From the NCBI GenBank assembly GCA_028717025.1, contig JAQUOR010000094.1, positions 1 through 6,695 of the forward strand: 6,695 nucleotides of DNA, in the 5' to 3' direction. A program made the position numbers and the translations under genes. Position 1 is the first letter of the stretch. Each line of letters starts with the position of its first letter. The notes under the pieces are model-generated. The model did not search any database and was not told the DNA's origin. It saw only the letters and a program-made list of their open reading frames with translations. Of this stretch, positions 1-5,499 are shown one piece after another. Origin of the DNA: Candidatus Omnitrophota bacterium. GTDB lineage: Bacteria > Omnitrophota > Gorgyraeia > Duberdicusellales > 4484-171.

Positions 1-629
1 TGTCCCGGCCTTACGATTGTCGTAGGCACTCCGTACTGATGACTCCAGCATACGCATAGCGCTTCTCCGGCTCTTTTGCCTTCGGCATAGCATGAACGGA
101 CCAACGTTGGGTCAAGGTAGCCATACATATCCTCTTTTATCGATATGGTACTTTCAGAAACTTCCCCGTATACTTCTCCACTGCTGATAAAAAGAAAAGC
201 TTCGGATTTTTTCTCATATGCGAGAGTAAGCAAATTATGGGTTCCTAAGATATTTGCCGACAATGTGCCGACTGGGTCTTTTCCGTAAAATTTCGGGCTC
301 GCCTGGCTTGCGGCATGAATAATAAAATCAATACTCTCTGTTAAGATAACGGGGACGCACACATCCTGGACGATAAATACCAGATCTTTTCTTCCCGCAT
401 AATGCTGAAAGCGTTCCTGGGTTCTTTCTCTATTTCTCACGAGGGCGAAAACAGTTGCTTTTTTATTGAACCTGGTTTCATTTAAAAACAAAACAGTTTC
501 TACTATGTAAGAGGGTAAAAAACCGTTTGCTCCCGAAATTAATATATTCTTCCCTTCCAATCTTTCCCACGGTACGTTTCGGCAATCCGTGATAAATTTT
601 AAATCTTCTTCAATGACTGCGTTTCTCAT
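1..629 (-). CDS. NAD(P)-dependent sugar epimerase/dehydratase-like extended SDR (3' part beyond the window)
   Basis: The reading frame is open from an ATG at 627-629 to the left edge (209 codons seen), so the C-terminal, substrate-specific part is missing. The visible part is a Rossmann domain of the extended SDR family acting on nucleotide sugars. It has a glycine-rich nucleotide loop GANGFLP (residues 33-39), an HAAS segment (105-108), the SSGEVYG strand (149-155) with catalytic Ser, and a YAEGK motif (Y181, K185) that fits the YxxxK catalytic pair. The third loop glycine is replaced by Pro, a variant I associate with some polysaccharide-cluster SDRs. An in-frame TAA lies two codons before the ATG, which fixes this as the earliest start, yet no Shine-Dalgarno sequence is visible. 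It follows the other SDR after 110 bases, probably in the same operon or under a weak internal promoter. Likely roles are 4-keto reduction, epimerisation or dehydration of a nucleotide-linked sugar; the exact reaction cannot be told. Confidence 0.88.
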   Translation of the reverse strand, partial: MRNAVIEEDLKFITDCRNVPWERLEGKNILISGANGFLPSYIVETVLFLNETRFNKKATVFALVRNRERTQERFQHYAGRKDLVFIVQDVCVPVILTESIDFIIHAASQASPKFYGKDPVGTLSANILGTHNLLTLAYEKKSEAFLFISSGEVYGEVSESTISIKEDMYGYLDPTLVRSCYAEGKRAGEALCVCWSHQYGVPTTIVRPG

Positions 630-739
630 AAATTATCGTGATGTTAAAATAGCTTTTTTCTTTTCCATGCTTTTATAACTTTACGTTCTATGTATTTCCG
701 GCATTAAATCGCACTTTTAAAAAATCAGCAAAGGACCAA
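630..739. other. AT-rich intergenic gap between the two SDR genes
   Basis: This is the only gap over 30 bases in the window. I see no convincing stem-loop followed by a T-run on either strand, and no coding potential. On the minus strand a TTGCTG (726-731) lies 17 bases before TTTAAT (703-708). This could be a weak sigma-70-type promoter for the downstream SDR, but the -35 match is poor and AT-rich DNA gives such pairs by chance. The downstream gene also lacks a Shine-Dalgarno sequence. Confidence 0.5.
703..731 (-). promoter_or_regulatory. possible weak sigma-70 promoter
   Basis: On the minus strand, TTGCTG (726-731; three of six consensus bases) and TTTAAT (703-708; five of six) are separated by 17 bases. 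They lie 74 bases before the ATG of the truncated SDR gene. The spacing is ideal but the -35 box is weak. It is listed only because the 110-base gap breaks an otherwise tightly packed operon. Confidence 0.17.
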
Positions 740-1798
740 CTATACTCCGATAGTTTTATACCAATACAGCGTCCTTCTGATGGCCTCGTCAATGGCTACA
801 TTCTGAACCAGACCAAAGGTTTCCTGGGCTAATTTGATATCAGGAACAAATCTTGAGCGACGCGCGTTGCTGCTTATAGGAGTAACTGAAATAATTTTTG
901 GCGGGACGGGAAAATTAGCCGCTATTTTTTCTGCCAGTTGTTTAAGAGAAAGACCGTGGGGACTGCCTACGTTGTACGCTAACCCCGGCTGGCCATCGAT
1001 GAGTATTTTTAAAATCCAAATGGCCATATCGCTTCCATAAAGATAGCTTCTCACCGTCCTTTCATCGCCTAAGATACGAATGGGCCCTCCCATCAAACTA
1101 TCACGAATAAAATTATTAACCGCCCAGGGTTTATCTAATAGTTGGTAGGGTCCGATAAATGCAAAGGGGCGGATAACAATCGCGGGAAGTTTAAATTGGC
1201 TGCGATAGACGACGCACAACGTTTCGGCAAATCTTTTTGCTTCCGGGTATACCGAAACGATGGAATCGCAGTCAGGACCTCCGTGGTAACTTTCAGGTAT
1301 TTTTTCTAATTCTAAAGGCTGCGGACCGTAAATCAAACCCGAACTAATATTCGCAAATTTTTTGAGATTAGGAAGACGATTTGCTGCGGTCAACACATTT
1401 TCGGTTCCCTTCGTAATGACTTCCGTAACCCTTAAGGGATCGGAAGAATGTTGACGGCTGTCCGGATTGGCTGCGGCATGGACAAGATAGGTGACTTCTT
1501 CGGGTAATTCTATTAAATTTCGCACATCTTTTTCGATTAACACGATATCGCTTCTGGTCGCCAAGTGTGATGCTTTAGCGCTAAAATTATAAGCATTTTG
1601 CGAAAGAAGAATGAGTTTTGTTCCAAACGAATGGTTGTCGTTCAAAAAAGTGATTATTTCCGCAAGCCAAGTGCCCATAAAGCCCGTGCCGCCGGTAATC
1701 AGAAGACACTCCCCTTTTAACGAAGAAAGCCAGGAAAGATTTTTTCCTGCCGCTTCCTCACAATCCTGTTTGATTCTAGTTAATATCTGAGAATTCAT
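740..1798 (-). CDS. NAD-dependent epimerase/dehydratase (extended SDR), probable nucleotide-sugar enzyme
   Basis: This complete 352-residue protein has the normal length of extended SDR sugar epimerases and dehydratases. The dinucleotide loop GGTGFMG covers residues 36-42 and fits GxxGxxG exactly. It is followed by an acidic-strand KDVRNL segment (90-95), HAAANPD (107-113), ISSGLIYG (151-158) and the catalytic pair YPEAK (Y184, K188). The IRPFAFIGP segment (209-217) and the NVGSP strand (276-280) belong to the substrate-binding half seen in UDP- or dTDP-sugar enzymes. All catalytic residues look intact. The ATG overlaps the aldolase stop as ATGA and is preceded by a strong AAGGAG, so translation is coupled. 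The N-terminal layout (WSSLKGE before the first strand) parallels WERLEGK in the following gene, which suggests the two SDRs are paralogues. Whether it dehydrates, epimerises, decarboxylates or reduces is not decided by the sequence; reduction or epimerisation of a branched keto-sugar is my inference from context. Confidence 0.92.
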   Translation of the reverse strand: MNSQILTRIKQDCEEAAGKNLSWLSSLKGECLLITGGTGFMGTWLAEIITFLNDNHSFGTKLILLSQNAYNFSAKASHLATRSDIVLIEKDVRNLIELPEEVTYLVHAAANPDSRQHSSDPLRVTEVITKGTENVLTAANRLPNLKKFANISSGLIYGPQPLELEKIPESYHGGPDCDSIVSVYPEAKRFAETLCVVYRSQFKLPAIVIRPFAFIGPYQLLDKPWAVNNFIRDSLMGGPIRILGDERTVRSYLYGSDMAIWILKILIDGQPGLAYNVGSPHGLSLKQLAEKIAANFPVPPKIISVTPISSNARRSRFVPDIKLAQETFGLVQNVAIDEAIRRTLYWYKTIGV

Positions 1799-2808
1799 TT
1801 TGTCTCCTTTTCTTTGGCTAACTGTATGGCCACCTCAACAATTAAATCCTCCTGTCCAGCGACGACCTTTCTTCTGCCAAGCTCAAAGAAAATATCTCTC
1901 GGATCAACGCCGTATGCTAAAGCGGCTTTCTCGACATGCTTGGCGAATCCGGAAAAAACGCCGGCTAAACCGCTGACGATATTGATAGGTTTTATTGTAG
2001 GAATAACTTTGAGTATTTCTTTTTCGGCAATGTCGCTTGCATCGAGGATTTTATAGAGATCGATACCGGTAGAATATCCTAATTTTTCCAAAACAGCGAC
2101 AAGCACTTCAAGCTGGGTATTGCCGGCGCCGGCGCCAAAGCCGCGAGCCGTACCGTCTAAAATAGTAGCGCCGTTCTCTACGGCAGTAATGGAATTGGCT
2201 ATGGCCAAACCTAAATTATTATGGGCATGAAAACCGACTGAAATAGTCAAAGCCGACACTAACGTACTGATTTTTTCAGCTACTTCTTCCGGCAGATACG
2301 CGCCCGCTGAATCCATAAGGACCACGCCTTGCGCTCCGTACGCTTCCATTTTAAGCGCTTCTTGGACCAGAACTTCCTTTGAGACCATGTGCGTCATCAT
2401 TAACGCACCGTAGACGTCTTTGCCTCTTTCTCTGGCGTAACTGATGTGTCTTTCCGTCAAATCAGCTTCTGTGCAGTGACATGCTACCCGGATGACATCG
2501 ACGCCAACTTCAAGAGCCTGTTTTAAATCTTTATTTATAGTGGCAAAACCCGGGAGGATAAAAATTCCCAATTTTGTGTTTTTTAAATTTTCTCTGGCCG
2601 TTTTGAGCATTTCAAAATCGGAAACAAGGCTTTCTCCAACTTGTAACGATGAGGCACCGAGGCCATTCCCGTGACCGACTTCTATTATGGGAATACCGGC
2701 GGCTTCAGCCGCTCTCGCGTACAGGCGTATCTGATTGCAATCTATCTGGTGTTTGACTGCATGGGAACCGTCCCTGAAAGTGGCGTCGCTAATAAGGATT
2801 TTATGCAT
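1795..2808 (-). CDS. 4-hydroxy-2-oxovalerate aldolase (DmpG/MhpE/BphI-type class II pyruvate aldolase)
   Basis: This family reversibly cleaves 4-hydroxy-2-oxopentanoate to pyruvate and acetaldehyde, using a divalent metal and a partner acylating dehydrogenase to which acetaldehyde is channelled. The 337-residue protein is close to full family length (about 340). An HMGL-like TIM barrel carries ISDATFRDGSHA near the N-terminus, with R12, D13 and H16 matching the enolate-stabilising Arg, metal-binding Asp and catalytic His. HAH (H194, H196) supplies the other metal ligands, GFGAGAGN (223-230) is conserved, and a DRE-TIM communication-type C-terminal domain ends in GRRKVVAGQEDLI (311-323). Residue 285 is Phe in AGVFSGF, where DmpG/BphI have Tyr. 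The ATG at 2806-2808 has an AGAGG nine bases upstream and lies 27 bases after the dehydrogenase gene, its usual partner. No ring-cleavage, hydratase or decarboxylase gene is present, so a biosynthetic (aldol addition) role in sugar synthesis is more likely than aromatic catabolism. Family assignment is firm; direction and substrate are inferred. Confidence 0.95.
   Translation of the reverse strand: MHKILISDATFRDGSHAVKHQIDCNQIRLYARAAEAAGIPIIEVGHGNGLGASSLQVGESLVSDFEMLKTARENLKNTKLGIFILPGFATINKDLKQALEVGVDVIRVACHCTEADLTERHISYARERGKDVYGALMMTHMVSKEVLVQEALKMEAYGAQGVVLMDSAGAYLPEEVAEKISTLVSALTISVGFHAHNNLGLAIANSITAVENGATILDGTARGFGAGAGNTQLEVLVAVLEKLGYSTGIDLYKILDASDIAEKEILKVIPTIKPINIVSGLAGVFSGFAKHVEKAALAYGVDPRDIFFELGRRKVVAGQEDLIVEVAIQLAKEKETK
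1804..1809 (-). promoter_or_regulatory. Shine-Dalgarno sequence for the SDR gene, inside the aldolase gene
   Basis: AAGGAG on the minus strand ends five bases before the ATG at 1796-1798. It lies within the last codons of the aldolase gene, where it encodes Lys-Glu. With the ATGA stop/start overlap it supports both the chosen start and translational coupling. Confidence 0.8.
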
Positions 2809-2817
2809 ATATGTTCG

Positions 2818-2822
2818 CCTCT
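2818..2822 (-). promoter_or_regulatory. Shine-Dalgarno sequence for the aldolase gene
   Basis: AGAGG on the minus strand lies nine bases before the ATG at 2806-2808, in the 27-base gap after the dehydrogenase stop. It supports this start, which also gives the MHKILISDATFRDG N-terminus typical of the family. Confidence 0.65.
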
Positions 2823-2835
2823 GTCTTACGTGTGC

Positions 2836-3732
2836 CTACTTTTTATGTTTGGCATATTCCTCAGCCATGGCAATGGCTGCACAGTTTATTATGTCGAGAT
2901 TACCGGAATAACTGGGTAGATAGTCTCCTAAACCCTCCACTCTTATCATCATCATGAATCGATCGTTTTGAACGGTTGGCGACACTGCAATTTGATAGCC
3001 CGGTACATAGCGCTGAATTTTCTTTACCATTTCTTCAATCGCGGGAATAATTTTTTCCATATCGGGCTTCTCGATTTTTGCAAACATCGTAGTTTGCATA
3101 TGGATGCAGGGTTGCGCGGGATTTAAAACCAGGATAACTTTTGTTTTTTTAGCTCCAGAAAATATCGCAAGGCCCTTCTCGGTTGTCTCTATATATTCGT
3201 CAAGATTAAGCCGTGTGGCCGGGCCGGCGCTGCGGGAAGCTATGGTAGAAACAATCTCAAGATAATCAATATTTTTATGAATCTGGCCCAACGCATATGC
3301 TAAAGGAATTGAGGCCTGGCCTCCGCAGGTAACCATATTGACATTTTTGTAATTCAGGCAATCTTCGATATTGACTGCCGGAACACACATTTTTCCCACC
3401 CCTGCAGGAGTTAAATCAACGGCGATTTTCCCTAGTTTTCCTAAGATAGGTGCGTGATATTTATGTGCCTGGGCAGAAGTGGCATCAAAAACAAGCTCGC
3501 AACAGGAAGGATTTTTGATAATTTCTTCGATACTTTGATCGGAAATTTTAATATTAAGACTTGCGGCCTTGGCCATGCCGGCGGATTTAAGATTACGCCC
3601 GATAAATATCGTGCATTCGAGAAGTCCGGACCTTAGGATCTTAACCAATAAGTCTGTGCCTATGAGCCCGCTGCCCAGTACTGCAACTTTTAATTTTTCA
3701 GCGCGATGCTCCATTCTCACATCCACAATCAT
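2836..3732 (-). CDS. acetaldehyde dehydrogenase, CoA-acylating (DmpF/MhpF family)
   Basis: This enzyme interconverts acetaldehyde + CoA + NAD+ with acetyl-CoA + NADH and normally forms a channelling complex with the DmpG-type aldolase encoded next to it. The Rossmann loop GSGLIGTD covers residues 20-27. FDATSA (82-87), DLTPAGVG (106-113) and the active-site NMVTCGGQA (132-140, C136) follow; SRSAGPATR (166-174), YVPGY (242-246) and YLPSYSGNLDI (271-281) complete the family pattern. At 298 residues it is shorter than DmpF (about 312): a loop of roughly 17-20 residues between YVPGY and the GLGDYLP strand is missing. The ATG used here overlaps the TPP gene by 35 bases and has no Shine-Dalgarno sequence. 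The ATG at codon 7 (3712-3714) follows a weak GGA and gives an N-terminus nearer the family norm, so the true start may be 3714. The context suggests it supplies acetaldehyde from acetyl-CoA for aldol addition. Confidence 0.93.
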   Translation of the reverse strand: MIVDVRMEHRAEKLKVAVLGSGLIGTDLLVKILRSGLLECTIFIGRNLKSAGMAKAASLNIKISDQSIEEIIKNPSCCELVFDATSAQAHKYHAPILGKLGKIAVDLTPAGVGKMCVPAVNIEDCLNYKNVNMVTCGGQASIPLAYALGQIHKNIDYLEIVSTIASRSAGPATRLNLDEYIETTEKGLAIFSGAKKTKVILVLNPAQPCIHMQTTMFAKIEKPDMEKIIPAIEEMVKKIQRYVPGYQIAVSPTVQNDRFMMMIRVEGLGDYLPSYSGNLDIINCAAIAMAEEYAKHKK

Positions 3733-5497
3733 CGCAGAGGCAATTGCGTAGATACTCCTCGCGAGGTAAAAAAGGATACATGTCGTCGTAAGGCATAGAG
3801 ATGAATCGCCCGTTATTATCTTTTTTTGAACTGACGCGCGGAATCAGCGGTTGATCGGCAGGCGTCATCACTTCACAGATTAAAGGGCCTTTCATTTTTT
3901 TCAATTTCTCAAGCTTTTTGATTAATTCGTGATTTTTTGAGATCGCAAGGTACGGAAACCCGTATGCGCGGGCAATCTTCCTCATATCCGGAAAACTTAC
4001 GCCGGTTGCGGGACTTTCTCCGATAAAACGTCCCTCACAGAAATTTTTTTGCGTATGGCGGATCAAAAGATACCCGTTATTATTGAAAATAATGATTTTG
4101 ACCGGCAATTTATTATGGATAATGGTCTGCAACTCCTGAAGGTTCATTTGTATCGACCCATCACCGGTAATACAATAAACTTCCCTTCCTTTATTGGCGG
4201 AAGCTACCCCGATTGAAGCGGGCATATACCCCATCGTGGACAAACCGCCGGTAACTATATGCCGTTGACCGAATTTGACTTTAAAGGCTTGCGCGTACAC
4301 ATGAAAGCAAGAACCGGTGTCTAAAACGAATACCGCATTGCGCGCCATTTTTTCCGAGAACAATCGTATAAAATGGTACGAATTGATACCTTTTTTTTCG
4401 TTTAGGTACTGCGGCAGGTCAACCGGATACATCTTTTTCCAGCTTTGAGTTTTTTGTCTCCAGGCAATGTTTGTAAGATGGTATTTTCCCAACACCTGTC
4501 CCAGTAATGTAAGAAACAATCGGGCATCGGTTTTAATCGCTATGTCGGGAATGACTGAGGGTTTTAATAATTCCTGCTCATCGATATCAACAACAATTTT
4601 TTTTGCGTGAGGCGCAAAGTTTTTATAATCATAACCGACCAGGCCGATCCCTAATCGGCAGCCGATGCTTATCAAAAGATCTGCGTTTTGAACAGTGAAA
4701 TTTGCTGCTCTGTCCCCGTACGTGCCGGGCCTGCCCACGAATAAAGGATGTTCATGATCAATAAGGTCCATGCCCAGTCTTGACGTTATTACCGGAATAC
4801 CGGTTTTTTCTATAAATTGATGGAATACCTCGATTGCCCCTGAAAGTCGGATACCGGCACCGGCAAGGATACAAGGTTTTTTACTTTTTGACAGGGCATC
4901 TTTCACTAATCGTATCTGATAGGCGAGTGATCTGCTTCTCGTCGAAGGCATTGCAGGGGGTCTAAACCCTTCAAACTCATCAGGGTCAAAGTAAGCTCCC
5001 TGGATATCTATGGGACATTCGAGATACACCGGACCAACCCGATGCGTTTGAGCGAGATAAATGCATTTTTCAACTTCGTATCTCACCCGGGAAAGTTTAT
5101 CCAGCATCACCGCATATTTAGTAATATGTTTGAATAAAGGAAGGCTATCGAAACCCTGGAGAGGAAACTGCCGTATGCCTTTTACTTTTGCAAGAGCTAC
5201 CTTTGACTGTCCGGCAACAATAATACAGGGGGACGAATCTAAATATGCTCCCACAACGCCGGTAATAGCATTAAGCGCCGCGGGCCCCGCGGTAACTAAT
5301 GCCACCCCCAATTTTCCAGTAAACCTCCCATACGCCTCTGCTGCCATGGTAGCTGCTTGCTCGTGATGACAACAAATATAAGGTAATTTTTTATACTGCA
5401 ACAGTGCATCGGTCAGGTACATGATCATCCCTCCGGTAATGAGGAATACGTGATCGGCACCGGCCTGGTGCAATTTCTGAATGATAAAATCAGCCAC
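3698..5497 (-). CDS. thiamine-diphosphate-dependent acetolactate synthase-like carboligase
   Basis: The 599-residue protein has the three-domain plan of acetohydroxyacid synthase-like enzymes. An N-terminal pyrimidine-binding domain carries the catalytic glutamate in HHEQAA (E46) and the GPAALNAITG loop (71-80). A central domain has LAGAGIR (211-217) and GRPGTYGDRAAN (255-266), the region that holds FAD in the synthases. The C-terminal diphosphate-binding domain has GDGS (445-448) through NNNGY (472-476), the Mg-TPP motif. The tail LIPRVSSKK...DDMYPFL resembles TPP proteins of polysaccharide clusters rather than housekeeping IlvB, and no IlvN-like regulatory subunit gene is adjacent. Such enzymes decarboxylate a 2-oxo acid and add the acyl unit to an acceptor; YerE adds acetyl to a keto-sugar in yersiniose synthesis. 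The start is GTG, two bases after the methyltransferase stop; upstream in-frame codons back to a TAG offer no ATG, GTG or TTG. The last residues carry a CxCxxCxC cluster. The donor is proposed, not shown, to be the aldolase product. Confidence 0.9.
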   Translation of the reverse strand: MADFIIQKLHQAGADHVFLITGGMIMYLTDALLQYKKLPYICCHHEQAATMAAEAYGRFTGKLGVALVTAGPAALNAITGVVGAYLDSSPCIIVAGQSKVALAKVKGIRQFPLQGFDSLPLFKHITKYAVMLDKLSRVRYEVEKCIYLAQTHRVGPVYLECPIDIQGAYFDPDEFEGFRPPAMPSTRSRSLAYQIRLVKDALSKSKKPCILAGAGIRLSGAIEVFHQFIEKTGIPVITSRLGMDLIDHEHPLFVGRPGTYGDRAANFTVQNADLLISIGCRLGIGLVGYDYKNFAPHAKKIVVDIDEQELLKPSVIPDIAIKTDARLFLTLLGQVLGKYHLTNIAWRQKTQSWKKMYPVDLPQYLNEKKGINSYHFIRLFSEKMARNAVFVLDTGSCFHVYAQAFKVKFGQRHIVTGGLSTMGYMPASIGVASANKGREVYCITGDGSIQMNLQELQTIIHNKLPVKIIIFNNNGYLLIRHTQKNFCEGRFIGESPATGVSFPDMRKIARAYGFPYLAISKNHELIKKLEKLKKMKGPLICEVMTPADQPLIPRVSSKKDNNGRFISMPYDDMYPFLPREEYLRNCLCDDCGCENGASR

Positions 5498-5499
5498 TC

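Noticed and set aside
1795..2808. Homocitrate, isopropylmalate or HMG-CoA lyase family member
   Set aside because: The DGSHA motif with His16, the GFGAGAGN segment, the C-terminal GRRKVVAGQED pattern and the adjacent dehydrogenase specify the 4-hydroxy-2-oxovalerate aldolase branch.
1795..3732. Aromatic meta-cleavage catabolic operon
   Set aside because: Only the terminal aldolase/dehydrogenase pair is present. No extradiol dioxygenase, hydrolase, hydratase or 4-oxalocrotonate enzyme is seen, and all neighbours are glycan-type genes.
3698..5497. Housekeeping acetolactate synthase large subunit (IlvB)
   Set aside because: No small subunit or other branched-chain amino-acid gene is adjacent, and the C-terminal pattern and neighbours fit polysaccharide-cluster carboligases better.
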